A stretch of DNA of 64,000 bases, taken from assembly GCF_901709675.1 (NCBI RefSeq), contig NC_051093.1, positions 5,167,053-5,231,052 on the forward strand. The letters are read 5' to 3'. Under the pieces are notes generated by a model. It did not search any database. It had not been told where the DNA came from and saw only the letters and a list, made by a program, of their open reading frames with translations. A program made the position numbers and the translations under genes. Numbering within the stretch: position 1 is the stretch's first letter; every line of letters begins with the position of its first letter. Of this stretch, positions 44,525-56,651 are shown piece after piece. The DNA comes from Syngnathus acus (taxonomy: Eukaryota; Chordata; Actinopteri; Syngnathiformes; Syngnathidae).

Positions 44525-45400
44525 GACTGCAGAATCCTGATGCAAACACACACACGTTATTAACATGTAAATCTATGATAAACGATGAATTCTCATTAAA
44601 TTTGTATTCTGACATAATTCCCACTACCCACTGGCTATAATAATAATAATAATAATAATAATAATCCATTAAATTTGTATCGCGCTTTTCAAAAACCCAA
44701 AGACGCTATCAAGTAGTACTGCCAATAATGTTGACTGATAAAGTTTGACATCTATAGCCTATTTGTTAACGGATTAATGGGCTCCTCTAAATTGCTGGAT
44801 GGTCTTTTTAGGGTAATACAGAGGAAAAAAATGAAATAGCATAATGAACATCATCCAACATCTACCCTGTACGGAAGATGACTAATCCAGTTTGTGCAAT
44901 ATCCATTTTGTGGTTAGTAACACAGTATGGGTGTCCAATTTTGCTACTACAAGATGCAAATAATAAAAAATTAAAAAGGAATTATGTATATTATTTACAT
45001 TGTGATTAGACTTTGTGAATGACACAAGTACCGTACCGTCAGGATATATGCGAATTCAGCAATCGGGAAAATAATACATACAAGTGATTTACGGTAAGTT
45101 AAAAAAAATAAGTTTTGGCAGTTTCCGGAAACTTTGTGGAATAAGAGTGATACATTACGTATATTACATATCAACACGAGGATCTGTGTTGTATGTCGAC
45201 GACTAATTAATTACAGTGGCAAATCGCGTCATTTTGCTGCAACGTTGTGGTAGTTACTTCGTCATGACGGAGAAGACAGCAGTCCCGAGCTTACCTTTCA
45301 ACGGCGACCTTTTGCAGGGCTATCAGTTTACAGACCATGTACGATCATAAATTGGTGTTAAGACTTCCATTAAAAGTGGTTATCTTACACCCACCACCCG
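44525..45400 (-). other. tyk2: tyk2 5' untranslated exon(s) and promoter region
   Basis: The ATG exon has a good acceptor (CATCAG, exon beginning at 44536), leaving only 12 nt of leader before ATG 44524, so an upstream noncoding exon is needed. A strong donor, AAAG then GTAAGC, ends at 45295 in GC-richer sequence and is the best candidate. Its 5' end is not defined; roughly 45350-45400 is a guess. The intron between holds a (TAA)n microsatellite at 44638-44665. Confidence 0.45.
44638..44665. repeat. (TAA)n microsatellite in the tyk2 5' intron
   Basis: About nine TAA units. Confidence 0.9.
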
Positions 45401-46467
45401 CTCTCATATCTCTCGCGTATGCTCGAAACGTTTTACTTCCTCAAATTAATACCGGAAGTGACGTATTCAGAAGTGTGTCTATAAATGCCTCGACGAGTCA
45501 GACAAAGATCAGATTTGTGAAAGGAAAAAAAACCTGAAGTGTTGTTTCGGTCTAAAATATATTTGAATTTAAAAAAAAAGGCACTTTCTTTATGGTGGTA
45601 TTGACAGTAACGAACACGTCGAAGTAACGCAAATACTCTCAAATCGAAAGTGAAACCAAGTCAGTTCTGGACTTGTGCCGTTGCAGTGAGAGAAGAAATT
45701 CTGTGAATAATTCTGTGAATGATACTCATTTGTTGATGTTAAATTATATTCGAAAGGAAACTGTGACTTGGAAGATATAATTTAAGTGCGTTATGCAAAA
45801 AAAAAAAGAAGCTGTTTAGATTTTGGGTAAACTTTTCCAAGTTTATATAAAATTGGTGGGAATATACAACCAGACTACACTGACTGCTCAAGTTCTACAC
45901 CTAAAAAAATAAAAAGAAACAAACATGTTTGAAGGGGAAATAAGAGTCAACAATAATACATACACTACCGTTCAAATGTTTGGAGTCACCCTGGCAATTT
46001 AGTGTTTTCCATGAAAACTAACATAATTGCCCAAGGGAACACAATTAACTATTAGAACACTGGAGGGATGGTTGCTGGAAATGGGCTTTTCCTGATTCCT
46101 GATTAATTTGATTATCCTCATTGAAAAAAATTGCAATTTTATTTAAAAAATAAGGACATTTCTAAGTGACCCCAAACATTTCAACGGTAGGGTACTTCAA
46201 GCGTACAGAACAAATTTTGTGTCCCAGTATTATATAAAACAAACAAACAAACAAAAAAAACCTCAAACAAGCCGTGGTTATTTCCCAAGCAGAATTCATC
46301 AAGAATGCGGGGAATTGTGTGACAGCCAAACCTTTACTGAAAAGCTCGATGTGTGTGTCAAGCTCTTTGTTTTTCTCACGAGGCAAACTAGTCGCACACC
46401 TAAGAGAGTTGCCATGAGTTTGCAGCAGGGTTTAATTAAGTACATTCGCAAAGGCTCTCCCTGTCGG
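45401..46467. other. tyk2-cdc37 intergenic spacer
   Basis: Contains upstream tyk2 sequence, a Tc1-like MITE (45961-46194) and the short cdc37 3' flank. No gene was recognised. Confidence 0.55.
45961..46194. mobile_element. Tc1-like MITE, about 234 bp
   Basis: The left end TACACTACCGTTCAAATGTT TGGAGTCACC and right end GTGACCCCAAACATTTCAAC GGTAGGGTA are imperfect inverted repeats typical of teleost Tc1 elements, starting and ending in TA. There is no coding content. It lies between the tyk2 promoter and the cdc37 3' end. Confidence 0.85.
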
Positions 46468-49400
46468 TCAGTCCTGCTTGGCGTCTTCAGGCTCCTCTTT
46501 CACGTCCTCGTAGACGGCCTCTTCGTCTTTGTCGTCGCCGTCGCCCAGCTTGGAATTGGGCACCCAAAGCCCGGACTCGATGCAGCGCTTCATGTGCACT
46601 TTGGCCTCCTGAATCACAGACAAGAAAAATCGATACAAAATAAATAAAGAGTGACGCTTGCGTTCGTTCTAATTGGTGGGCAAACTTTGAATTTTGAAAC
46701 TGGGGACTGGAGGAAGTTGCTTACCGTTGGATCCATTTTGCTAATGACGTCTTGTAACATTTGGATGTCCTTGTCGTCAAAGCATTTCTGCATCTCCTGT
46801 AGATTAAAAATAAAAAAAAAAATGTGAGGAACTTGAAAGTCAAACATTTTTAAAACAGTAACAGGGGCCGACCTGTGGTAGACTCTCGTAGACGTCAACG
46901 GGATCGAGTCCGCCGGGTCCTAAGCGCTTCTGTCGCTCTTCTTCCTCGTACTCCTTCATGGCCTTCTCGATGCGAATCTTGGCCCTGCCGCGCACTCGCT
47001 CCTTGAAAGACTCCAGCTCGTCGTTGAACGCATCCTGATACTGCTGATCTGATGTCTGCGGAGGAAACGCAGTGCCAAATATTTATTTTTTTACAGCGTC
47101 TAATAGTATTTTCAGAAGCAGCATGACGCACAAAAACCAACCTTGATCTTGGCAAAAAACTGCCGAAAGCATCCTCGGGGGTCCACCTTGAGACTTTTCG
47201 CCAACTCCAGTATGAACTGCATGACGATGGTCTGATGAGCCACTTGCTCCATCAAGGCATGTTTCTGTTGAAAAGAGCCAAAGCAAATGTTTTGTGCCTT
47301 TTCCGACATTTGTGTGTCTCGGCTAAATAGCTGAAGCAAAAGTTATGATGGCTCTGAAGTGCAATTAACATTAAACGCAAAGAGCAAATCAAAAACCACG
47401 CAAAACAAAAGCAAATTAAAAATAACACAACACGTTAGCTTAGCAATTAGCATGGCTTATCCTTTCCTTATAATCCCTTTGTGAGAAAACAAACAATTAA
47501 ATAAATTTAAAAAAACACACAAAAAGTTCGCTTGGCATGTAGCATGCCTTTTCCTTTGTTTCTTCTCGTTCACTGCAAGAGTAGCCAGCCAAAGCTCACT
47601 GCTGCTAGCTGTCAATCTACGCGAGGTGACGAGTGACACGAGTTTCTTATTTTGATGAAGCGCAAATCGACTCGCCACGGCAACGAAACCGCCTATTTTG
47701 AGCCTTGATCCATCCATCAGGCGAGTTAAAAAAAGCGAGGGAGCATTACCTCCTCCACTTCGAGGTCAATGCACATAATGACCAGGTAGTTGGCCGTCTC
47801 CTCGCACACCAGATGAGGGTTGTCAGACAAGTACTTTTGGCTGTCATCCCAGCGCCGCAGCATGCCTGAGGGAAACACAACACCAGGAGTGAAATTTCGC
47901 ACACCCTCTCAACAGGAAACATGCAAGCCAAATGCCTATCCTCACCAAAATGTTTGATCTGCTTCTCATATTTTTCCACAAAGGTCTTATGCTTCTTCTC
48001 TTTGTCCTCTTCGGACTCCTCCGACGCTTCGGGTTTGACGTTGACAACACTCTGCAAAAACAGCCCCAAAAGGTACATCAGGAAACCACAAACGTTTTGA
48101 CAGTTTTATCAACCTCCGTTGGAAATTTTTTGTGAGAAGACGCATTGCACTATTGCGTCATTTGAAGTAGCACGGATGAGGTCTGCTTCGAGCACTCATT
48201 ACACCGAGTTAGCATTTTGCAGTACCACACAAAAGGTTTTCTATTATATTAATTTTAATCACAAATTAAGAAACGTACAACAGTGAAATAATTTTGCCTA
48301 ACATGGCCACTAATAAAATAATACATGTATCACTATTGTAAAGCCAGAATGCCAAATGAGAAATTAATTCATTCATTCACTTATTAATGGGAAAAATTAT
48401 GTTTTTTTTATCGTTAATTTGCATTTTACTGCTGTGGTAATGCACACTTTAAATATATGTGGGTTCAATATTCTGTCCATGACACTGAGCCTGAGGGAAA
48501 GAATGTGCATCTGAAAATTAGACGTGCCTTTGTATGCGAGGGATGGTTAAGTCTCTCAAAGTGTGCTACAACAGCACCCTCTAGCGGTACGCAAAGGAAT
48601 GCACACATTAGATGCTACATTTTTTACAATCCACTACATTGCATTTTTAGTTGTATTTAACTTTTCAACACATCAGATTAGCATGTTTTAGACCTGTTTG
48701 TTTTCAAATAAATATTTAGGCACGATTTAACTTTTATGGACAAAATATTTTCACTGATTCATCAAGTGCAGTAGAAGGTTTGAGAATCATTGCAGTACAT
48801 GTGCTGGCCGCCTACGGGTTGTCCCACCTTGCTGAAGCCTTCTTTGCTCAGCGTGTCCACATTCCACGGCATCTTCTTCTCTTCCCGAGCATGATCTTCC
48901 ACCTTCCTCTCCCAGTCACGCTGCTCCTTCTTCAGTTTCTTCTCCTCCGCCTGCACTTTGCTCAGGTCGGCTTTGCTTTCGTCCGTCGCCGATACGCTCA
49001 GCTCCTGGATTTTCTTTTGTACTTCTGACATCTTGCGTCGGCACTCGGCGAGTCCCTTGTTGAGGTCTTGTGTTTTTTGCTGGAATTCTTCCATTCGATC
49101 CACGCGGGCCTAGAAATGACAAGTTCCCAGTTGGATTTACACTGCATTATGACAGAACTCTTTTTTTTTTTTTATCTCAAATGGCATGAGTGGCGGCATA
49201 TGTTTTACCAGTGGAAAAAGGCACACAATTTTATTTTGATATCAAATCTTGTTGTTTTTGCTTCACTTATACTGCAATGAGGGTGCAATAAAATGTCACC
49301 ATCCACTACTCGCACATAATGTGCAAGTAAAATGAAGATGTCCAATACTACATAGTGAGACGCATCAATCAAGACCGAGATTTTTTTTGTTTACATAGCG

Positions 49401-49599
49401 ATTTAACTCTTGTTTATCAAAAGAAATCTCCATTGTGACACTTCATGGATTTCAATAAACCTCGTGACCATTCCTTCCCATCAATTTATACCTGGTGTCT
49501 CCACCTGAAGAGGCTCGGAGTGTCGATGTTTGGGTGGGTGTCATCTTCGTCGTCCGACACCTCAATGTGGTCCCACACGCTGTAGTCTATTTTGGACAT
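46468..49599 (-). CDS. cdc37: cdc37, HSP90 kinase-specific co-chaperone
   Basis: CDC37 delivers protein kinases, including JAKs, to HSP90 in the cytosol. There are 8 coding exons: 49492-49599, 48828-49109, 47946-48051, 47750-47865, 47142-47264, 46873-47055, 46725-46796, 46468-46608. They give 1131 nt, 376 aa (human 378), with all phases fitting. The N-terminus [20 protein letters not shown] keeps the CK2-site serine (here S15; human S13) needed for kinase-client binding. A coiled-coil-like charged stretch fills exon 2 and ends [15 protein letters not shown]. The HSP90-binding core has [20 protein letters not shown] and [24 protein letters not shown] and [20 protein letters not shown] follow. 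The C-terminus is acidic ([20 protein letters not shown]). A candidate poly(A) signal ATTAAA lies at 46431-46436. Confidence 0.96.
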
Positions 49600-50137
49600 G
49601 ATTAAAGAAGCTCAAAGCAGGTAGCGTTAGCTTTGTGGGGGCTAGTGCGATCCGCTGCCTACCGAATCTAAGATGAAGCAAAGATGCTTAACTCAAAAGT
49701 GAGTTGGAAGACCCGTCGTTTTGCCAAGATGAAATCTAAAATGAAAACTGATTCACTCGGGTTAGCTACTCAAGAAATTCTAGAAAGTACTGCTGGGAAT
49801 TTCCGGTGCACGTCGTACGTCTGACGTCATTTTGCGCCTGCGTGTTGAGCTCCTCCCGCTCAGAAAGGAACCAGCACCGAGATTTGTATTTAGTAATTAA
49901 TTGTGGGGGTTTTTTTTATAGTAAAAAAAAGTTATTCAGTAGAATAATTTATTTAAATAAGGAAATAATTCCCCTTTGTTTCTGCTCTACGTCGTGCGTC
50001 TGACGTCACACGGCGAGTTGTGTTGCGCTACCAGTCCTTAAAGGAACATCACGTAGAACATGTGAACAAATAACTGTTTGAAATTAATCTCAAAATACGA
50101 ATGATGTCACGTTGCACCTATTTCATATATTCATATA
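49600..50137. promoter_or_regulatory. cdc37 promoter region and cmc4/cdc37 intergenic spacer
   Basis: This region holds cdc37's upstream sequence and the 3' side of cmc4. Visible sites: a two-unit heat-shock-like core TTCTAGAA at 49778-49785, an ETS-like TTTCCGG near 49799-49805, and two perfect palindromic CRE sites TGACGTCA at 49822-49829 and 50001-50008. The CREs sit in a 21-bp near-identical direct repeat. There is no coding potential on either strand. The sites are motif matches only. Confidence 0.5.
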
Positions 50138-50143
50138 TTTATT
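50138..50143 (-). promoter_or_regulatory. cmc4: cmc4 poly(A) signal AATAAA
   Basis: AATAAA on the minus strand begins 62 nt beyond the cmc4 stop codon. It sets a short 3' UTR that ends before the cdc37 promoter. Confidence 0.55.
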
Positions 50144-50204
50144 TAATAAATTACACTGCAGCCAGTGATGCTTTCTGCTGTTGTCCCACTAGCCTTGTTG
50201 GAGG

Positions 50205-50471
50205 CTACGTGTTGGGTTTCCTCTCCATGTTTTTTGGTTCTTTAAAACCAGAGCAGCAGAGGGAGTATGCGCCATGCATTCGGCAGCACCGCCGCATGTC
50301 ATCGATCACATCCGCACACATGCTCTCCACATACTTGTTAGCTGCCGGAATGAAATCAAGTTAGCATTGTGCATAAGTCATTTGGTCAACAAAATTTTTT
50401 GACCGCAATATACCTTGTAAACACGTTTGGATGGCGCAAGCATGCTTTTTGCAAGGATCTTTTGCTGGCAT
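50205..50471 (-). CDS. cmc4: cmc4, twin CX9C mitochondrial protein
   Basis: There are two exons, 50414-50471 and 50205-50341, joined in phase 1 to give 64 aa. The sequence begins MPAKDPCKKHACAIQTCLQA and continues NKYVESMCADVIDDMRRCC, then YSLCCSGFKEPKN. It is colinear with human CMC4 (68 aa). C7/C17 and C28/C38 each have nine residues between them, the twin CX9C coiled-coil-helix-coiled-coil-helix pattern imported into the mitochondrial intermembrane space by MIA40. Human CMC4 shares a locus with MTCP1 on Xq28; no MTCP1 coding exon is seen nearby. Exon 1 is only 58 nt, too short for routine ORF detection. Confidence 0.92.
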
Positions 50472-51022
50472 TGCAGACTGCTTTCGATTTTTTCTCCTTC
50501 CTTGTTATGATCACGTGACGCACAACGAGCCAATGGAATTTGTCACAGCGACATCTGTTGACCTTTAATGGTATGGCAGTGTGGCAATGTATTCGAGGAG
50601 AAGTTTCTTGAACCATAATACATTTTATTTCCCTCTGTTATTCAAATTGGTGTATTTATATGACATTCAAGCCAGTTATACATTTATATGTATAAAACAA
50701 GCACATGTGTTTTCCACATAGACGAACATATTCGAACATTCATTCTAAATGATTACAATGACAAGCTTTTTTTTTTTTATTTGTCTACAAATGGTGCAGA
50801 TTGTCAGGTCGGTGCACCTTGAGGGTACTTCGCCAGTGGCAAACTACTGGAGGTACAAATTTAGCACGTTTTTTCTGACAATGTAGAAAATCAGTGTAGA
50901 AAATCAGACAAAGCTAATGACATCAGCTACTATATGTAAACTTAACTAGACAGCTATCTATGTTAAAATGGTGACAAATGTAGCATAAATACTGAGTGTT
51001 GTAAAAATCCCTGGTGGTCGGT

Positions 51023-52165
51023 TCACACCTTCTGTCTACCTTTGCTCTTGGCTTTGACAGTAAACTGCTTGGTCTTCTTCCCTAACACGTTGGAGGCGGT
51101 GCAGGTGTAGGTTCCGGGCAGCAGCAAGGATGAAGCGAGTACGGCTTGTTGGTCATCTTCCCTTTTTGGCTCCGGCTCAGGTTGCCAGCTGTAGACAGGT
51201 GCCGGGTTCCCAGCAGCGGTGCAGTTCAGCGTTGTTTCACCACCTTCTGGCACGTCCACGATTTCCGCCTCGGGGCTTTGAAACGTCGGAGGAACTACAT
51301 TGAGGTAAGCAAGAGGTAAGCAGAGCTGCAATGTAGTTCTTTGGGTTCAATGTTGTTGGTAACACGAACTCACAGTACACAGATACTCTCAACGGCACCG
51401 AGGTGACAGTCAGAGGCGGTTGCGGACCCTCCGGTCCGAGTTCAAGCTCGGCCACGCAGCTGTACCGAACGCCGTCGTCGGCCTGGGAGGGCGTGATGAC
51501 CAGGATAGAGGAAACTTGCACCGGCGAGGGAGAAGTCAGGTCGGTAAAGGAGCGGTTATACACCTCGTTGCGGCCCCTGTACCACCTCAAGTTGAGATAT
51601 TGAACGGGAGCCACGTTCTGGACCTCACATAGCAGCTGATACTCCTTTCCCGCCACCATCGGCCCGGTATGATTCACCACCGTGATGGTGACGCTGTCTG
51701 GGCTTTCTGTGAGAACAACAAAAACCAAAACAGACTATAAAAAAAAAATTATCTGTGGAATAAAAACATATGCATTAATAATCTCACTGTAGAGGACGAG
51801 ATTGAGTTTTTCCTCGCACTGGCGCGGTGCGCTGAAGAACACCCCGTAGCAAATGGGCTCTTCGATCCAGTCGATGAGGCTGTCCACCTTCCACTGGACG
51901 CTCGGGCCCTGCTGCGTGTGCGCCGCGCTGATGGCCGATTCCCAGCCCAGCACACGCACCGGCCGGGTCGCCTCGCAGCTGACAGACACCGACTCCCCGA
52001 AGCCCACCACTGCCCTGGCGGGTTTGAGGATTAGGGAGCAACCGTCACCTGAAACTGAGACGGTGACATCAAGGATCATGCCGCTAAATGGATAAAAAAT
52101 AGCATCCTACCTGAACAAAACATGCAAAGTGCCACAATCCACTGCAGAGGCGCCACATTGGCCAT
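51023..52165 (-). CDS. ICAM-like protein, three Ig domains, no membrane segment (unit 1)
   Basis: There are four exons: signal peptide 52111-52165 (MANVAPLQWIVALCMFCS), D1 51788-52048, D2 51374-51706, D3 plus stop 51023-51294. All introns are phase 1; the total is 921 nt, 306 aa. D1 has the four-cysteine ICAM pattern and VLGWES, aligning with human ICAM-1 LLGIET, where the Glu is the beta2-integrin contact. D2 has VAPVQYLNLRWYRG and VRYSCVAELELGPEGPQ. D3 has LNCTAAGNPAPVYSW and GTYTCTASNVLG. The ORF ends KAKSKGRQKV-stop. A possible donor (AAAG/GTAGAC) lies just before the end, but no membrane exon is found in the 0.5 kb before the cmc4 promoter. It could be a soluble ICAM or lack an unrecognised last exon. 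AATAAA occurs at 50776-50781 and 50634-50639. Confidence 0.82.
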
Positions 52166-53538
52166 GTTCACTTGGCGGTGAAGCAGCCCCGGATAAGACA
52201 AATCCCAAGTTACACAAGCTTGGCCAACTCTGCAGGGAACAATGCTTGGTGGACACAAGGGCCCCCTTCATCCCATCTGACTTCACTGTGTGTGTGTGTG
52301 TGTTGAGTTTAATGTGTGTGTAGAGAAGGGAAAGAGGCGACTTTGACAGGTGGAATGAAATATTATATTTCAGACATGATGTTAAAGCACTTACAAAATG
52401 GTGGGTGGTCAAATCTGAATTTATTTCCATTCTTTTCACTTGAATGTGCATTCTGGGCCGGCTGTTGTTGTTGTTGTTCCCCAGACTCCCACTGTGAGCA
52501 GAATGCTGCACGGCTGCAGCACCATTGGATTCTCTGCGGTGTATTTACAATGTGGACAGCTGCATGGAACACATGACTTCAGCAGAATAGAACTTTTGAG
52601 CTCTTAACGTGAAGGAATATAAAGAATGGTGCAAATGGGCAAACCGGGTCAGGCTATACTTTACATTCCCCGTCTAATTAGTATGGCGGCCTTGCAACCT
52701 CCAAGTGAATGAGAGCAGCAGTGGGCCAAGAGGGGGCCGAAGCGAGGTAAAGGCTGGCACGCAAACAGTTAAAGGCAAGCAAGACAAATCAGTATTCCTC
52801 TGGAGAATGTTTACATCATTGCTTAGTGGGTTTTAAAGGTGCCGTGCCATCAAAATCTAGTGTCAAACAAAATATTTTGTTGTTAATTTAAACTATTAAT
52901 AATAAAAAATTAAGGAAATTTGTATTCATTATGATTAAAAAATAAAGTATTCTCACCTTTTGAAGATACCAAAAAACGATACATAGCGGAGGAAACAGGA
53001 AGCTGTTTCTAGGGCGCTATCGCCACCTAGTGGAGTTTTCGGGGAGTTGCGTAATTGACATGATTAATGGCATACATAACAGTTAACATGATTAACATCC
53101 TTATAATTAAATCAAGTCCAGCTCTTATTAACTATTATTAACAAGTACGAATACAAAAACACGTTAACCACTGTAAAATAAAACTAATATTTTCATCCAC
53201 TCGTGTAAAAATGGAAAAACATTTTTGACACCAGAGGAATTATGTCCATTTAATGCTTAACATAGTCAAGTACAAAACATAGGGGAGAATCAAACTCACA
53301 CATTAGTGTTCACAGTGCAAAACTTCCCAGACACATGCAAATCGTCATAAAATAGCTTTGTCGCCGATGATGTAAAAAAAGGTGCAAATAGAAAATAAAA
53401 CACATAAAATACAATCATGGAGCACACTGCACAGTGGTACCTGAAAATGTGGGCGTGCAATTAGAAACCCTGTATTTGTCGTTTAGTAGCCAACAATGGA
53501 TTTAACTTGGTCTATTGGAGCCCAAAATTAAATAAGGC
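52166..53538. other. spacer between ICAM-like units 1 and 2
   Basis: Upstream region of unit 1 and 3' flank of unit 2. A short GT run lies at 52287-52302. No coding exon was recognised. Confidence 0.55.
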
Positions 53539-55598
53539 TCATACAGGACCTGACACAGATCGTCCAGGAGTGAAGCCATGCTTACTGCACGAAAACGTCC
53601 CTTGTGGGGTGAGGAAAAAAATTCCCAGGATGGCGAGCACGACTGCCACGGCCAGAAAGACCCCGAGCACCACCGCCAAGGTTGTTCGATCCCCTGCAGG
53701 AGATGGATGTTTCTGTTATTGTCTCGTCAGGAATTCTGAATCCGGTTTGTTTGAGAGAAGCAGTACAAGAAGCGTGACGAGCTTACTTGGAGCTTGGGTG
53801 ACCGTGAAATACTTGGTGACGGCACCCCGGGAGTTAGCAGCGGTGCACTCGTAGGTGCCTGCGTACTTGAAAGAGGAATTGAAAATGTCTTGAGTTCCAG
53901 TCGGCACTTTGGACATGGGAGGAATCTTCCAGCTGTATCGTGGCGCAGGCTCTCCTGAGGCGCTGCAATTTAAACTCATTTGATCGCCATCGGAAAGTGT
54001 CAGAGTCTCGTTCTCCGGTTGGCTGAAAGTCGGAGGGTCTGTTGGGACAAGATTAGATATCAATTCCCAGCACAGGGTTTGTGAAAGAACTGCATGGCAC
54101 AGTCCTAATCTTTCCTTGTTTCTATATTTCCCCAGTTGGTGTAGACTTACAATGCACAATCAGCTGGAGCGGCTTTGAAGAGGTCGCTGGAAGATCTTGC
54201 AATGGGCCAAGGTGGATCTTTGCCTCACAGTGCAACTGCACTCCATTATACTCTCTCTTGACTTCTTGTAGGAAATAAAAAATTGAGGAAACTGGGCTAA
54301 AGCTGCTACTTTTGTTGCCCCACAACTCTCCCAATATTTTATTGCCATTGAGCAATTTTATAGAAACTTGATGTATTGGCGCAATCTGATTGACTTCACA
54401 GTCCACCGCAAAGTTTTCCCCTTCTACCAGAAAGGAGTCAGAAATCCATAAAGATAAGGTCACATTATCTGGCATTTCTGCAAGGAGAAATGACAAAGTG
54501 AGGCACGGAGCAAAGTTGACGTTTCGCTCATCACGTCCGAAATGAAGGCTACTTACTGTAGACGGTGACGTTTAATTCCTTAGTACACTGAGAACCATTG
54601 AGATTGACAAAGCAGATGGGATGCACGGACCACCTTCGCAACGAATCAATTTGTAAGGTAATGTTGGACACGCCCTTCACCAGTCCTGTGCCTCCATATG
54701 GCGATTCCCAGCCCATTCCCTTCACCTGAGGAGATGATGACTCGCATAGTGCTGAGACGGTGCCGCCAAAAGGCACCGCCACAGCAGGAGGCGTAATTTC
54801 AAGTGGACAGGTGGTGCTTGCAGGCTGTGCTGGAAAGAAATGAAAATGTTCTCTATTCTTCAGCATAACTGGTGGGTAGAGGTGGGAAATAACGCTACAA
54901 TACTTTTGTACTACAGTAATCCCTCGTTTAGCGCGGATAATTGGTTCTAAAAAGTGAAATCCGCAAAGTACGGTCACCAATAAGAAGTACCGGGCAGGCT
55001 AACGAGTTAGCGGAAAGATGCTAATTCGCGATCGTGCTAACACGCGAAAACGGACTTCTAAAGGAATGTAAACGAAGATTTCCTCAATTTAGAAGTTTTA
55101 TTTTGACTTTTAAATGTTTCTTTTTTAAATTTGGAAAAATCCGCGATGTAGTGAAGCCGCAATAAACGAAACGCGAAGTAGCGAGGGATCACTGTACTTA
55201 GATTTTTCAGGTATCTGTACTTTAATGCTTGTAGAAAAAAAATCATTGCGATTGCGCAACTCTTTTCTGGTATGTAAGACATGCACCTTTTGGCAACATG
55301 GGGGCAGTATGACGCTAAGTTAATGAGAGTAAATAGAAACCAAATCATTATTCATGTTAAATAGTACTCAATGTGCCTTGGCTTATTGGAAAACACGCGA
55401 CTCAGTGGGTGTGTAATTTAAACCACGCATGGTTGGTGAGCAGTCTGGTTTAAAAACCGACAAAGTATTTCACGGATGGACTGGTGCAGCGAAACGTTTA
55501 AAACAACGACGCAGCTAAGTTAACAAGCGAATGAATAAATGACAGAAAACACTCTTACCTGCAAACGTTATTAAGAAGCTGAGTATGATGATTGTCAT
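53539..55598 (-). CDS. ICAM-like membrane protein, three Ig domains (unit 2)
   Basis: There are five exons: 55559-55598 (signal MTIIILSFLITFA), 54557-54829 (D1), 54151-54477 (D2), 53787-54038 (D3), 53539-53693 (membrane and tail). All introns are phase 1; the total is 1047 nt, 348 aa. D1 has four cysteines (CPLEI, LCESS, ICFVN, QCTKE) and GMGWES at the ICAM integrin-Glu position. D2 carries IAPIHQVSIKLLNG and VQLHCEAKIHLGPLQ. D3 has LNCSASGEPAPRYSW and GTYECTAANSRG. The membrane segment is LAVVLGVFLAVAVVLAILGI-FF, followed by a roughly 23-residue tail. Family homology predicts a leukocyte or endothelial integrin ligand; the partner is not shown. A MITE lies in intron 1. Confidence 0.88.
54914..55194 (+). 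mobile_element. TA-flanked MITE, 281 bp, in ICAM unit 2 intron 1
   Basis: The termini CAGTAATCCCTCG and CGAGGGATCACTG are inverted repeats with TA on both sides, a pogo/Tigger-like layout. The body matches the element at 59512-59846 in the opposite orientation and is about 50 bp shorter. Confidence 0.85.
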
Positions 55599-56651
55599 CA
55601 CGAACGTGGTAAAATAGGCACCGTCAAACTAAGCTGTGGTGGAAAATGATAGAAACGAAGTCTGGCTTCACACACCCAGCTGCGTTCACGTAAATAAGCC
55701 AAATGAAGTAATCCAACCCAACCGCATTACTCCTACGTGCGTCATTGTTAAAATTTGCCAAAGTTAATGTTTCGACACATTAAGAAAAATCGGGCCGATC
55801 ACGTCACAGTGTCAACATGTCATGACAATGTAATACAGGGAACTTGCTCGCCTGTTGCTTGTCAGTTCCGCATTTTCCCCGATGACTATGAAAGCAACAC
55901 GGTAATGATTATTAAAAACCCGGACTTTCCAACAATCCAAAATAATGTTGGAATAAATACATGTTTAACTGAATATAATGATCATATTCTGGAAGCACAT
56001 TTTCAACATCCTCAGTGTCATAAAAAACAAATAAGTGTTTTTTTTTTATCAACAATTGAATCTGCACAAAGCAACTTCACTGGAAAGGCACATTTAAAAA
56101 TAAAAACAATAAAACTCTTCAGGTATAAATATGTACAACAAAATTCACAAGTGTAGACACCATATTCACATCCACAATGCAGTGTTTGTTCACTCTTAAA
56201 ATTCAAAGTTTTAACAGAATATAAACGATTCAATATAACATTAAGGGGAATTCATTCATTCATAGAAAAACATCTGACCTCAATACAGACAAAAAGAGAG
56301 AGAGAGAGGCTACAGAAGTGCACAGTGACTAACGGCAGGCACCGCCAAAGGGCAAAAGGCTCAGTGATAGACACACATCACGTCATTTTTCACAAATCAA
56401 GCACAGCTGATTAGTAAAGAAAAAGTAGTGCACTTCCATTTTCAGAATTATATGCAACAAACTTCCTTTTTGTGCTTATTAAACATTCAAAAGCCAGCTT
56501 ATGTTGTCTCTTTTTTTTCCCCACCTCTCCGTCCAGTGAAGTATTAAATACTGATGGGTACAGCGCAAGCCAGAGTCTTTAAAAGGATCTGATGAAGAGT
56601 CAAATCTGGAAGAAGACATGACTGTGAGTCAGCCGGCAGACGGCTCGTCGG
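55599..56651. other. spacer between ICAM-like units 2 and 3
   Basis: AT-rich DNA with a short (GA)n run near 56294-56308. It includes the presumed promoter of unit 2 and 3' UTR of unit 3. No coding exon was recognised. Confidence 0.55.

Noticed and set aside
49771-49785. full three-unit heat-shock element upstream of cdc37
   Set aside because: Only TTCTAGAA has correct spacing; the third GAA is one base out of register, so I call only a two-unit core.
50386-50616. 76-codon minus-strand frame over cmc4 exon 1
   Set aside because: It is in another frame; the real product uses ATG 50471 and splices at 50414.
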